From: Microvirga flocculans ATCC BAA-817
GTDB taxonomy: Bacteria > Pseudomonadota > Alphaproteobacteria > Rhizobiales > Beijerinckiaceae
NCBI RefSeq assembly: GCF_000518665.1
Contig: NZ_KI912469.1
Location: 65,376 to 129,375 of the forward strand
Length of the DNA: 64,000 bases
Reading direction: 5' to 3'
Shown: positions 17,771-25,979 of the stretch, piece after piece
Layout of the letters: each line of letters begins with the position of its first letter
How positions within the stretch are numbered: position 1 is the first letter of the stretch
Notes under the pieces: generated by a model
Told to the model about the DNA's origin: nothing
Seen by the model: only the letters and a program-made list of their open reading frames with translations
Database searches by the model: none
Position numbers and translations under genes: made by a program

Positions 17771-18817
17771 ATGCTTCATTCGTCCTCGCGTTGCATTCTC
17801 GGTCTTGCCGTTGCCCTTGCCTTCGCATCTCCGGCCGCCGCACAGCCCTCCGACCCGCTGACCCGGTTTCTTGACGGCATCTTCAAGAAGCCTGAGGCTC
17901 CCCCTGTGAGCGCGCCCCAGGCCGAGCCTCAGGCCGAGCCTGCTCCGCCTGCCGCCGCGCGGCCTGTCCCGCCCAAGGCCCAGCCTCAAACCCAGCCCAG
18001 ACCCGCGGCCCAGAAGCCGCAGGCTCCGGCATCGCAACGTGAGGCCCAGCCCCGGCCGAAGCCGCAGCCGCCCAAAGCCGCTCCCGAAAAGGTGGAAGCC
18101 CGCCCCGCGGCGCCGGAGCCTCAAAAGCCCGTGGCCCCGCCCGTCCAGGCGGCCGAGCCACCGAAGCCTGCCGCACCCGCTCCGGCCAAGACCGCCGAGC
18201 CGCCGAAGCCTGCCCGGGCCACGCCTGCTCCGTCCGCGCCGGCTCCGACATCGGTGGCGGCCCCCTCGACAGCGCCCACGCCGACATCGCCGCCCGGCCC
18301 GAAATCCCCCGAGGAGGCCCTCGATCGGGTGAACGGCTATTTCAACAGCATCGATCAGCTGTCGGCCTATTTCACGCAGAAGAGCCCCAACGGCCAACAG
18401 ATGGAGGGCACGCTCTCCATGCGCCGCCCGGGCCAGTTCCACTTCGCCTATGCTCCGCCGAGCACGCTCGAAGTGGTCTCCGACGGCCGTAACGTGGCGA
18501 TCCGCGACAAGAAGCTCGGCACCAACGATGTCTATCCGGTCGGCCAGACGCCCCTGAAGTTCCTCGTGCAGGACGATATCGACCTGTCGCGGGACACCAA
18601 GGTCCGCGACGTCCAGGTGGGCCGCGACGGGATCGTGACCGTCCGCTTCGACGACAGCGCGACCCTCGGCGGCACCTCGAAGATCACCCTGCGCTTCGAC
18701 AGCCGAGCCAATGCCCTGCGGCAATGGACCATCGTCGATGCCCAGGGCTACGAGACCACCGTCTCCCTCTCGGGACTGAACGTGACATATCGCCGGGATG
18801 TGAAGGCCGGGCAGTAA
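17771..18817 (+). CDS. LolA-family outer-membrane lipoprotein carrier with a Pro/Ala-rich insert
   Basis: 348 residues. Signal peptide at 1-24 (CILGLAVALAFASPAAAQ). A long Pro/Ala/Lys/Gln-rich segment (about 40-185) precedes a LolA domain (about 190-345: VNGYFNSIDQLSAYFTQ, GTLSMRRPGQFHFAY, LEVVSDGRNVAI, PLKFLV). LolA carries lipoproteins across the periplasm. The disordered insert is far longer than in enteric LolA and might span peptidoglycan or bind a partner; this is inference. The DNA of the insert is compositionally simple, so its length may vary between strains. ATG at 17771 was chosen over GTG at 17744. Confidence 0.85.
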   Translation: MLHSSSRCILGLAVALAFASPAAAQPSDPLTRFLDGIFKKPEAPPVSAPQAEPQAEPAPPAAARPVPPKAQPQTQPRPAAQKPQAPASQREAQPRPKPQPPKAAPEKVEARPAAPEPQKPVAPPVQAAEPPKPAAPAPAKTAEPPKPARATPAPSAPAPTSVAAPSTAPTPTSPPGPKSPEEALDRVNGYFNSIDQLSAYFTQKSPNGQQMEGTLSMRRPGQFHFAYAPPSTLEVVSDGRNVAIRDKKLGTNDVYPVGQTPLKFLVQDDIDLSRDTKVRDVQVGRDGIVTVRFDDSATLGGTSKITLRFDSRANALRQWTIVDAQGYETTVSLSGLNVTYRRDVKAGQ

Positions 18818-18858
18818 AGCAAGTCTGTTCGGGTGGACAGCGCGGGCTTTTATGCTCT

Positions 18859-18950
18859 AGAGCATTTTCGGCGAAGTGGTCCGGTTCGCCGTTCAAAAAT
18901 GCGGCATGGCAAAGACGAGAGCCGATTTCACATCCGTGAAAGCGGCTCGA
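18859..18950 (+). repeat. Dispersed palindromic repeat, copy 2
   Basis: Matches the minus strand of 685-774. It contains AGCATTTTCGGCGAAGTGG, CCGGTTCGCCG and the hairpin arms GAGCCGATTTCAC / GTGAAAGCGGCTC. It lies between the LolA-like gene and purC. It can be read as a 24-codon frame beginning [11 protein letters not shown], the same start as the collagen-like protein, but there is no sign that this copy is translated. Confidence 0.75.
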
Positions 18951-19033
18951 GGGCTTAGCGAGCCCGCGATTCCGGTCTGAAGCACGTCCGGTCGCCGGTG
19001 CGGTCCGCAACCGGAAGCCCTTGGCAGGTGAGC

Positions 19034-20008
19034 ATGGTCGATAAAGCAGCCCTTGAAGCCTATGCCGGTTACGTCCTCGAGGATGCGACCATCCCCGAGC
19101 TGCCGAACCATTACCGCGGCAAGGTGCGCGACAATTACGACCTGCCGGACGGACGCCGCATCATCATCGCCTCCGACCGCCTGAGCGCCTTTGACCGCAA
19201 TCTCGCGGCCATCCCGCTCAAGGGCCAGGTGCTGACGCAGACGGCGAAGTTCTGGTTCGAGGCGACGGCGGATATCTGCCCCAACCACGTGATCGAGTAT
19301 CCCGATCCGAACGTTCTGGTGGGCCGGAAGCTCACCATTCTTCCGGTCGAGATCGTTGTGCGCGACTATCTCGCAGGGACGACGGGCACCTCGATCCTCT
19401 CCCTCTACAAGGCGGGACAGCGGGAGATGTACGGCATGCGCCTGCCCGACGGCATGCGCGACAACGAGAAGCTGCCGCAGACCGTCATCACGCCGACGAC
19501 CAAGGCCTTCGACGGCGGCCACGACGAGCCGCTCACCGCGCAGGAGATCGTCGCGCGCGGCCTTCTCAGCGCCGCGCAATGGCAGACGGTTTCCGATTAC
19601 GCCCTGGCGCTTTTCGCCAAGGGCAGGGAGATGGCCCGCGAGCGCGGACTCATCCTCGTCGACACGAAATACGAATTCGGTATCGACGAGAGCGGAAAGA
19701 TCATGATCGCCGACGAGATCCACACGCCGGACAGCAGCCGGTACTGGTTCCTGGAGAGCTACCGGCAGCGCTTCGAGGCGGGGGAGCGGCCCGAGAGCTT
19801 CGATAAGGACTTCGTCCGCACCTGGGTCGTCGCCCGCTGCGATCCCTACAAGGATCCGATCCCCGAGATCCCGCAGGACGTGGTGCTCGAGACCTCGCGC
19901 ATCTATATCGACGCCTTCGAGCGCATCACGGGCCAGGCTTTCGCCTTGCCCGATCCGGGCGTGCCGGTGCTTGAGCGGGTTCGCAGGAATCTGAAGGCCT
20001 ATTTCTGA
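19034..20008 (+). CDS. purC: Phosphoribosylaminoimidazole-succinocarboxamide synthase
   Basis: 324 residues, the longer SAICAR synthetase type. It joins CAIR and aspartate with ATP in purine synthesis. Motifs seen: [42 protein letters not shown] and [17 protein letters not shown] at 19034 follows AGGTGAGC; an upstream in-frame start at 18998 falls in the tail of the repeat. The tyrS control region begins right after the stop. Confidence 0.94.
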   Translation: MVDKAALEAYAGYVLEDATIPELPNHYRGKVRDNYDLPDGRRIIIASDRLSAFDRNLAAIPLKGQVLTQTAKFWFEATADICPNHVIEYPDPNVLVGRKLTILPVEIVVRDYLAGTTGTSILSLYKAGQREMYGMRLPDGMRDNEKLPQTVITPTTKAFDGGHDEPLTAQEIVARGLLSAAQWQTVSDYALALFAKGREMARERGLILVDTKYEFGIDESGKIMIADEIHTPDSSRYWFLESYRQRFEAGERPESFDKDFVRTWVVARCDPYKDPIPEIPQDVVLETSRIYIDAFERITGQAFALPDPGVPVLERVRRNLKAYF

Positions 20009-20014
20009 GGCCGG

Positions 20015-20043
20015 TTGACGATCCGGGCGCGCATCCGTATCTT
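20015..20043 (+). promoter_or_regulatory. Sigma-70 promoter of the tyrS leader
   Basis: TTGACG at 20015-20020 and TATCTT at 20038-20043 are separated by exactly 17 bases. The expected start of transcription is about 20050-20051, which coincides with the ATG of the 16-residue leader frame. The leader mRNA would therefore be leaderless. Confidence 0.7.
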
Positions 20044-20050
20044 GCACACC

Positions 20051-20101
20051 ATGATCACCGGTCGCACCAACTTCACGAACTATTATACGCCGTCCCTATA
20101 G
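20051..20101 (+). CDS. Putative tyrosine leader peptide (attenuator peptide)
   Basis: A 16-codon frame reads MITGRTNFTNYYTPSL and stops with TAG. Two adjacent Tyr codons (TAT TAT, 20081-20086) lie five codons before the stop, directly before a hairpin. There is no ribosome site, but the promoter spacing puts the transcript 5' end at the ATG. The next gene is tyrosyl-tRNA synthetase. The expected role is as a sensor: a ribosome stalled at Tyr codons when Tyr-tRNA is short would favour an antiterminator. Leaderless leader peptides are known for the trp attenuator of Sinorhizobium. Too short for gene callers. Confidence 0.7.
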   Translation: MITGRTNFTNYYTPSL

Positions 20102-20163
20102 GGCGGCTCCGTTCGGTTGCGACCAGACGTTCGATGCCGCCGCTCTCCGGCGGCATCTTCATT
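20089..20163 (+). promoter_or_regulatory. Candidate transcription attenuator of tyrS
   Basis: Three mutually exclusive pairings can be drawn. Segments 1:2 are GCCG-T-CCC (20089-20096) with GGGCGGC (20101-20107), seven pairs, one bulge and a TATA loop, overlapping the leader stop. Segments 2:3 pair GGCGGC (20102-20107) with GCCGCC (20136-20141). Segments 3:4 are a ten-pair hairpin, GATGCCGCCG (20133-20142) with CGGCGGCATC (20148-20157), followed by a short TTCATT. A ribosome held at the Tyr codons would cover segment 1 and release segment 2 to pair with 3. Confidence 0.68.
20133..20163 (+). terminator. Intrinsic terminator arm of the tyrS attenuator
   Basis: Perfect ten-base stem GATGCCGCCG / CGGCGGCATC with a five-base loop, then TTCATT. 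The U-tract is weak, so termination is probably partial. Confidence 0.6.
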
Positions 20164-20209
20164 AGGGTGATCAGGTCTCCGGGCAGCGGCAAAGCCCAGG
20201 AGACAGACA

Positions 20210-21463
20210 ATGAACACCCCACGATCCGAATTTCTCAAGACGCTCGCTGCGCGCGGGTTCCTTCACCAATGCACCGATCCGGCGGCCCTCGACGAGAGGC
20301 TCTCGGCCGGGCCGGTTGCGGCCTACATTGGTTTCGACGCCACAGCGGACAGTCTCCACGTGGGCAGTCTCGTGCAGATCATGGCCCTGCGTTGGCTCCA
20401 GAAATGCGGCCACAAGCCCGTCGTGCTCATCGGCGGCGGCACCACGCAGATCGGCGATCCGAGCTTCCGCGATGCGAGCAGGCCCCTGCTGGACGGCGAG
20501 CAGATCGCCAGGAATGCCGCGGGGCTCAAGCAGGTCTTCTCGCGCTACCTGACCTTCGGCGACGGGCCGACGGATGCGGTGATGGTGGACAATTCCGAAT
20601 GGCTCGACCCGCTGCGCTACCTGCCTTTCCTGCGCGAGTTCGGCTCGCATTTCACGATCAACCGGATGCTGAGCTTCGACAGCGTACGACAGCGCCTGGA
20701 GCGCGAGCAGCCTCTCACCCTGCTCGAGTTCAACTACATGGTTCTCCAGGCTTTCGACTTCCTGGAACTCTCGCGCCGGCACGGATGCGTGCTGCAGATG
20801 GGCGGCTCGGATCAATGGGGCAACATCGTCAACGGAATCGAGCTTGCCCGACGCATCGATCAGCGCCAGCTCTTCGGATTGACGACGCCGCTCCTGACCA
20901 CCTCCGCCGGGGCGAAGATGGGCAAGACCGCGGGCGGAGCCGTCTGGCTCAATGCGGAGCGCCTCGGTCCTTACGAGTTCTGGCAGTTCTGGCGCAACAC
21001 CGAGGACGACGATGTGGGGCGGTTCCTGCGTCTCTTCACCGAACTGCCGCTCGACGAGGTGCAGCGGCTGAGCCAGCTGAAGGGCGCCGAGATCAACGAG
21101 GCGAAGCAGATCCTGGCGACCGAGGCGACGCGGCTCGCCCATGGCGACGAGGCCGCGCGCGAGGCCGCCGACACGGCCCGCCGTGCTTTCGAGGGAGGCG
21201 AGAACGCCAAGGGACTTCCCAGCGTGGCGTTGCCCCGCTCGGAGCTCGACGCCGGCGTGAGCGTCGCGCAGCTTTTCGTTCTCGCAGGCCTTTCAGCCTC
21301 CAGGAGCGAGGTGCGCCGTCTGGTCCTCAACAGCGGCGCGAGGCTCAACGGGGAGGTCGTGCAGGATGCGGATTGCCATGTCACCGCCGCCGATCTCACC
21401 GATGGCTCCTTGAAGCTGACCGCGGGCAGGAAGCGCCATGTTCTGGTCCATGTGAGCGATTGA
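20210..21463 (+). CDS. tyrS: Tyrosyl-tRNA synthetase
   Basis: 417 residues, class I synthetase. HIGH-type motif HVGS at 50-53, the KMSKS-type loop as KMGKT at 236-240, tRNA and tyrosine pocket segments [11 protein letters not shown], and a C-terminal S4 RNA-binding domain (about 355-417). Ribosome site AGGAGACAGACA precedes ATG 20210. It lies behind a candidate Tyr attenuator. The last 43 codons (21335-21463) are repeated at 22644-22772. The first 62 bases of the two copies are identical; beyond that they differ by several substitutions, so the present 3' end may have been acquired by recombination. Confidence 0.95.
   Translation: MNTPRSEFLKTLAARGFLHQCTDPAALDERLSAGPVAAYIGFDATADSLHVGSLVQIMALRWLQKCGHKPVVLIGGGTTQIGDPSFRDASRPLLDGEQIARNAAGLKQVFSRYLTFGDGPTDAVMVDNSEWLDPLRYLPFLREFGSHFTINRMLSFDSVRQRLEREQPLTLLEFNYMVLQAFDFLELSRRHGCVLQMGGSDQWGNIVNGIELARRIDQRQLFGLTTPLLTTSAGAKMGKTAGGAVWLNAERLGPYEFWQFWRNTEDDDVGRFLRLFTELPLDEVQRLSQLKGAEINEAKQILATEATRLAHGDEAAREAADTARRAFEGGENAKGLPSVALPRSELDAGVSVAQLFVLAGLSASRSEVRRLVLNSGARLNGEVVQDADCHVTAADLTDGSLKLTAGRKRHVLVHVSD
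21335..21463 (+). repeat. tyrS 3'-end direct repeat, copy 1
   Basis: 129 bases including the tyrS stop, paired with 22644-22772. Identity is complete over the first 62 bases and substitutions only occur after that. The repeats bracket a 1.18-kb segment carrying an alpha/beta hydrolase, as expected when an element integrates into the 3' end of a gene and restores it. Confidence 0.8.
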
Positions 21464-21466
21464 CGC

Positions 21467-22330
21467 TTACGGAGGAGCGGCGGCCTGAGGCAGGCCGCCG
21501 TTCAGCTCCGGCGAGCGGGCGTCGAGAAAGGACCTTATCGTTCTTGCGACGCTGCCGGACCGCTCGACCGGCAGCATGTGGGTTTCGTTCTCGAACAGCT
21601 TGAGCTGTGCGGAAGGAATGGCGCGTGCCGTCTCTTGCATCGCATCGATATCGAAGAACGGATCCCTCGTGCCGCCGACGATGAGCGTCGGCGCCAGGAT
21701 GCGGGCGAGCCATGAGGGGTCGCTGCCGAAGTTCTCTCCGGCAACGGCGTTCAAGCCGCGAATGATCGTCGCGGGATCGTTCATCGTCTCGTGCAGCCGG
21801 TGGCGCTCCTTCCGGAATCGGAGGCGCAGAAGCCAGTTGAGCCAGGGGCGACGGAAGACGAGGCCGAATTCGTTCAGGAATCTCTCGAAGTCCCCTTGCC
21901 ATGCATATTCGATCTGGCGGTCGATGCGGCGTCGTCCTTCGGGCGAGAAGCGGTGCGCGCTCACCAACAGGATCAGTGTCTTGACGGTTTCGGGATGCTC
22001 CGCTGCAAGCCTTGCAGCGACAAAACCCCCGAAGGAGATGCCCATTACGGTTGCCGGGCCGATCTCATCGCGCAGGATCCGCGATATGTCTTCCACGATG
22101 CCGGCAATGCTGTAGCCGGGAGGAGGCGAGGGCTCGTAGCCCAGGATGTAGACGGCACGGTCGCGCGGCACGAGACGGGCGATGCGCTTGGCATCTCGAT
22201 GCGCGCGCGCCATCGTCGGACGCCTGACGAAAGCCTGCCCACCGTTGATCACGACGATGGGGTTCGCGCCTGAACCTGTTTTCACATAAGGGATCTTGTT
22301 CAGGAAAAGTCCTGATTGAAGGTCTGACAT
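21467..22330 (-). CDS. Alpha/beta hydrolase
   Basis: 287 residues with a nucleophile elbow GISFGG near residue 97 and likely acid/His partners in GGTRDPFFD and ENETHMLPVER. This is the serine-hydrolase triad order. The substrate is unknown; no signal peptide. It ends four bases past the tyrS stop on the opposite strand and lies wholly between two copies of the tyrS 3' end, so it is probably part of an inserted cassette. No obvious ribosome site before the ATG at 22330. Confidence 0.75.
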   Translation of the reverse strand: MSDLQSGLFLNKIPYVKTGSGANPIVVINGGQAFVRRPTMARAHRDAKRIARLVPRDRAVYILGYEPSPPPGYSIAGIVEDISRILRDEIGPATVMGISFGGFVAARLAAEHPETVKTLILLVSAHRFSPEGRRRIDRQIEYAWQGDFERFLNEFGLVFRRPWLNWLLRLRFRKERHRLHETMNDPATIIRGLNAVAGENFGSDPSWLARILAPTLIVGGTRDPFFDIDAMQETARAIPSAQLKLFENETHMLPVERSGSVARTIRSFLDARSPELNGGLPQAAAPP

Positions 22331-22643
22331 GACGGATATTCGATATCGGTAGCAGCCGCGCGTCGGTCTTTAAAGAATGGCGGAAAACAGCTGCGGATGT
22401 CGATGAAGATCTGCCCGTAAGCTTTTCGCTCCGGAGACGAGCGAGAGGCTCTGCGTCAACCCTGCGGGTGAAGCAGCATGAAGGGCAGGAATAAAGCCGG
22501 CGGACACTGGAAGAGTGGCGACGGCAGGCGGGCCGGATCGTGTTCCTAATCTGTGCAGGTTTTGCCGTCAATCCCTCGGCGAAGGAACACGTCCCTCGCC
22601 GTTTCACTCTATGCGAAGCCTGCCTTCCGCGCCCATGCTGAAT
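22331..22643. other. Non-coding half of the tyrS-associated insert
   Basis: 313 bases between the hydrolase start and the second tyrS 3' copy. No convincing gene, integrase fragment or inverted terminal repeat was seen. ATATTCGATATCG near 22327-22339 is a short inverted repeat at the hydrolase start. Confidence 0.4.
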
Positions 22644-22772
22644 GGCGCGAGGCTCAACGGGGAGGTCGTGCAGGATGCGGATTGCCATGTCACCGCCGCC
22701 GATCTTACCGAGGGAGCCTTGAAGCTGACTGCCGGCAAGAAGCGTCATGTTCTGGTGCAGGTGGGCGATTGA
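22644..22772 (+). pseudogene. Displaced 3' fragment of tyrS (S4 domain end), repeat copy 2
   Basis: Encodes [16 protein letters not shown] and onward to HVLVQVGD and a stop: the last 42 residues of tyrosyl-tRNA synthetase with changes such as TEGALK for TDGSLK and GKKRHVLVQVGD for [12 protein letters not shown]. Most DNA differences are synonymous or conservative, so the fragment evolved under selection before it was separated. It can be read in a longer frame from 22515, but nothing supports translation. It may be the original tyrS terminus left on the far side of an insertion. Confidence 0.75.
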
Positions 22773-22833
22773 GGCACGGCCGGTGAGAGACGGATGATTT
22801 CTGCGCCTCTCACCAGTTCGTTAATGGCTGCGC

Positions 22834-23604
22834 TCAGGCGGCGAAGGAAACCGTCGGCAGAGTCTCGATCGCGGGACGGGCGAACAGGAAACCCTGGAAC
22901 AGGTTGATGCCGGCGCTTTTCAAGGTCGCAAGCTCCGCCTCCGTCTCGACGCCTTCTGCGATGATCGTGATGTCGAGCGAGCGGGCGATCACCAGGATGC
23001 CGGCAAGGATGGCCTGACGGGCTGCGGATCCGGCAATGCCGCGGATGAGCTCCATGTCGATCTTGATAAGGTCGGTCTGGAAGTTGGCGAGAAGGTTCAG
23101 CCCTGCATGGCCTGCGCCGAAATCGTCGATGGCCGTGATGAAGCCGAGGCGCCTGTATTCCCTGATGATCCTGGCGACGTGCTTCGTGTCCGCCACGCGC
23201 TCGTTCTCGGTGAACTCGAACATGATCCGTTTCATGTCGAAGCCGACGCGGCGTGCTGTTTCGAGGGATGTCCTGATGCAGGCAGCCGGCTCATAAACGG
23301 CGTTTGGCATGAAGTTGATGGAGAGCCTGGTATCCTCGCTTGCCGGAAAGAGGCGGCCTGCCAGTTCGATGGCCTTCACCCGGCAGGCCTGGTCGAACTT
23401 GTACTGCCGCTCCTCATCCACCTGGCGCAGGATGTCCCCCGCTGACTCGCCCCTGGTGCCGCGCACGAGCGCCTCGTAGCCCCAGACGACCCCTCGCGTG
23501 AGATCGATGATCGGGTGGAAGGCCATCGTGAAGTCGAACGGGAGCGGTGCGCTGTCCCGGCATCCCTGACATCCTGACGTCGTCTCTCTCACAGGCGCTT
23601 CCAT
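22834..23604 (-). CDS. EAL-domain cyclic-di-GMP phosphodiesterase
   Basis: 256 residues from the ATG at 23604. The stand-alone EAL domain keeps the metal and catalytic positions: YEALVRG (43-49), SINFMPNAVY, FEFTENE, IDDFGAGHAGLNLL, LIKIDMELI and IIAEGVETE. It is therefore likely to cleave c-di-GMP. A CxxC pair (GCQGC, 11-15) near the start might bind metal or sense redox state. The frame stays open to ATG 23730, overlapping the upstream DUF1622 gene by 29 bases with AAGGCGG before it. I prefer 23604 because an AT-rich promoter-like stretch lies between, but the longer start is possible. Confidence 0.85.
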   Translation of the reverse strand: MEAPVRETTSGCQGCRDSAPLPFDFTMAFHPIIDLTRGVVWGYEALVRGTRGESAGDILRQVDEERQYKFDQACRVKAIELAGRLFPASEDTRLSINFMPNAVYEPAACIRTSLETARRVGFDMKRIMFEFTENERVADTKHVARIIREYRRLGFITAIDDFGAGHAGLNLLANFQTDLIKIDMELIRGIAGSAARQAILAGILVIARSLDITIIAEGVETEAELATLKSAGINLFQGFLFARPAIETLPTVSFAA

Positions 23605-23701
23605 GTAGTTATGAAGAATTGGCAGGCCAGTATGAGCATTATGTCTTGCGATTGCCCTAATGTGACCAAAGGGAAAGATTCGCGAGACCTGCATTGCGGC
23701 G

Positions 23702-24085
23702 TCAGGCCGTGCGGCGTGGGGAGCGCTCATCGTCCGCCTTGTGCCTGTCCCAGGGCCATCGTCCTTCGATCTCGACCTCCAAGGAGAAGCTCAGGAAGGT
23801 TCGGATCAGGATGATGCCGCCGAGGATGAAAAGGCTCTGAAGGGTCGGCTCGATGGCGACCGTATTGATGATGTCGGCGGCGACCAGAAACTCCAGCCCG
23901 AGCAGGATGGCGCGCCCCAGGTTCGAGCGATAGAGATTGAAGGCGTCGGATCCGGGCCGTCCCCGGAGCACCTGCCAGAGCACGGCGATCGTCGATCCCA
24001 TGAGTCCGAGGACGATGACGGCGATCCCGCCGACCTCGATGGCGCGCGTTACCAGCTTCAACGCCGACGGGAACCAATCGTCCAT
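23702..24085 (-). CDS. DUF1622 membrane protein
   Basis: 127 residues with three hydrophobic helices (GGIAVIVLGLMGSTIAVLW; LGLEFLVAADIINTV; LFILGGIILIRTFLSF). NLGRAILLGLEFLVAADII and IRTFLSFSLEVEIEG match the DUF1622 pattern. Function unknown. Ribosome site AGGAGC precedes the ATG. It lies just upstream of the EAL gene on the same strand. Confidence 0.85.
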   Translation of the reverse strand: MDDWFPSALKLVTRAIEVGGIAVIVLGLMGSTIAVLWQVLRGRPGSDAFNLYRSNLGRAILLGLEFLVAADIINTVAIEPTLQSLFILGGIILIRTFLSFSLEVEIEGRWPWDRHKADDERSPRRTA

Positions 24086-24180
24086 GGAAGCTCCTGTGCT
24101 TGCACCATGAACACTGATTCATAGGACAGGCGCCCGAAGACTCCAGGGCACGAAACGGGAAGGCCGGAAGGATATGAAAG

Positions 24181-24210
24181 AAAAAGGGCCGGCCAGCGGC
24201 CAGCCCTTCC
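24181..24210 (-). terminator. Rho-independent terminator after the L,D-transpeptidase gene
   Basis: On the minus strand GGGCTGGCC and GGCCGGCCC form a stem with a three-base loop (one G-T pair), followed by TTTTTC. It lies 23 bases past the stop. Confidence 0.85.
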
Positions 24211-24232
24211 GTTATGCCGGCGATCCGGCGGA

Positions 24233-24964
24233 TCAGTAGGCGGCGGACACCCGCGTGTCGTCCTCCACGTCGAAGAGGCGCTGGCCCTGCAGCACGACCA
24301 CGGGCGAGCCGACCGGAACGCGGTTATAGAGGTCGATAATGTCCTGATTGAACAGGCGGATGCAGCCGCTCGAGACGGATTGTCCGATGGACCAGGGCTC
24401 CGACGTGCCGTGGATACGGTACATGGTATCACGACCGCCGTCGTAGAGGTAAAGGGCGCGCGGGCCGAGAGGATTGTCCAGGCCTCCTGCCATGCCGCCG
24501 GCCCACTTGGCGTTGCGCTCCGGCTCGCGTTTGATCATGGCGGCGGTCGGCGTCCAGCGGGGCCACTCCGCCTTGCGGCCCACCCGGGCGCGGCCGCTCC
24601 AGGCAAGTCCTTCCTTGCCGACGCCGATGCCGTAGCGGATCGCCCGGCCGCCTTCGCGGACGAGATAGAGATAGCGCGAAGCCGTATCGACCACGATAGT
24701 GCCGGGCTCCTCGCGGCCGTAATAGGCGACTTCGCGGCGCAGGAAACGCGGATCGACTTCGGAGATATCGGTAGCCGGGAGCGGATGCGCCTCGTCCGGG
24801 CGCGGCCCGTACATGGCGGCATAGGCGGGGTCGATGCGGCGCGCGGCCTGTTGCGGCGGGGGTTGAGTGGTCACGCACGCCGCCAGCGCCACGGGAAGAA
24901 GCAACGCGAAGAGGCGGACGGCTTTATGCAACAAGGATGGGCTCGGGGCCTGCGCAGCAAACAT
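24233..24964 (-). CDS. L,D-transpeptidase (YkuD) lipoprotein
   Basis: 243 residues. N-terminal helix with lipobox LAAC (Cys30), then a Pro/Gln linker and the YkuD domain (about 85-225). The catalytic signature is seen as HGTSEPWSIG...SSGCIRL, with the active Cys in SGC. Such enzymes make 3-3 peptidoglycan cross-links or attach proteins to the wall; which one cannot be told here. ATG at 24964 chosen over GTG at 25003. Confidence 0.9.
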   Translation of the reverse strand: MFAAQAPSPSLLHKAVRLFALLLPVALAACVTTQPPPQQAARRIDPAYAAMYGPRPDEAHPLPATDISEVDPRFLRREVAYYGREEPGTIVVDTASRYLYLVREGGRAIRYGIGVGKEGLAWSGRARVGRKAEWPRWTPTAAMIKREPERNAKWAGGMAGGLDNPLGPRALYLYDGGRDTMYRIHGTSEPWSIGQSVSSGCIRLFNQDIIDLYNRVPVGSPVVVLQGQRLFDVEDDTRVSAAY

Positions 24965-25219
24965 CAGTGGGGAACCTGCAGTTTCTCGTTTTTGCTTGTC
25001 CACCAGCCGTCAGGCCGGTGATAGTAGTCTCGAAGAGACATAGTCCCGGTCGTGACGACAAGGTGGATCTTGCATGGCCAAAATGTGGCAGAGGGCTGCT
25101 GTGGTTTGCAAGACACAGTCTGTTGATCATGCCGATCCAATCCGGCCCTGAGGCGTTAATCTCTTCGAGAGATTCGATCAGGTTTTTCCTCCCCTTGCGC
25201 CCTCGAACGAGTGTTGTCG

Positions 25220-25798
25220 ATGCAGTCCCCCTCCATACAGATGCTCACGATCTGCGGCATCTCTGAATTGCCGGACCAGCGGGAGCGGTCCGTCACCCAT
25301 GTCCTGTCCATTCTCGATCCGGACCATCCCGATCCGGAGGCCTTCGGCGCTTACGACCCTCACCACCGCACGATTCTGCGCTTTCACGACATCATCCAGC
25401 CGATACCGGGCATGATCCTGCCCGAGCCGGAGCATGTGGAGGCCGTCCTGCGCTTCGGCGAGGACGTGGCGCGCAGCCGCGAGGCGCAGATGCAAGGGCA
25501 CCTGCTCGTCCATTGCCACATGGGCGTCTCGCGCTCGACCGCCGCGATGCTGACGCTGATGGCGCAGACCCATCCTGAGGAGAGCGAGGACAGCCTGTTC
25601 GAGCGGCTTGCTGAGATCCGGCCTCAGGCCTGGCCGAATTCTCGCATGATCGCATTCGCGGACGATATTCTGTCACGCAAGGGGCGGCTCACGGATGCGC
25701 TGCGCCGACATTACCGCCGCCAGCTTCAGCGCATTCCGCGATACGAGCAGCTCATGCACGATCTCGGCCGAAGCCGCGAGGTGGAGATGGCGGCCTGA
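25220..25798 (+). CDS. Protein tyrosine/dual-specificity phosphatase-like protein
   Basis: 192 residues. The CX5R phosphatase loop is complete: HCHMGVSRS near residue 100, in the sequence LLVHCHMG. An acidic FHDI earlier may supply the general acid. The family is a single-domain cysteine phosphatase found in alphaproteobacteria. Substrate unknown. The start could be GTG 25211 or ATG 25220; no strong ribosome site decides it. Confidence 0.78.
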   Translation: MQSPSIQMLTICGISELPDQRERSVTHVLSILDPDHPDPEAFGAYDPHHRTILRFHDIIQPIPGMILPEPEHVEAVLRFGEDVARSREAQMQGHLLVHCHMGVSRSTAAMLTLMAQTHPEESEDSLFERLAEIRPQAWPNSRMIAFADDILSRKGRLTDALRRHYRRQLQRIPRYEQLMHDLGRSREVEMAA

Positions 25799-25979
25799 AG
25801 ACGACGCCGATTGTCTTGACCGTCGAGGTGCTGAGGATATTCTGCCCCTGTCGAAAAAGGCGGACCGGTTTGGTTAGCCCGGTCGTTTCCTGCGGGAGGC
25901 TCTGGCTGGTGCCCATGCACCAAGTCCCATGACGTGAAGCCTGGCGCATCGTGCTCCAGGCAACTCAGGGACATGACAT

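Noticed and set aside
22515-22772. 85-codon frame containing the second tyrS end as an independent S4-domain gene
   Set aside because: The first 40 codons are not protein-like and there is no ribosome site; a displaced gene fragment explains it better.
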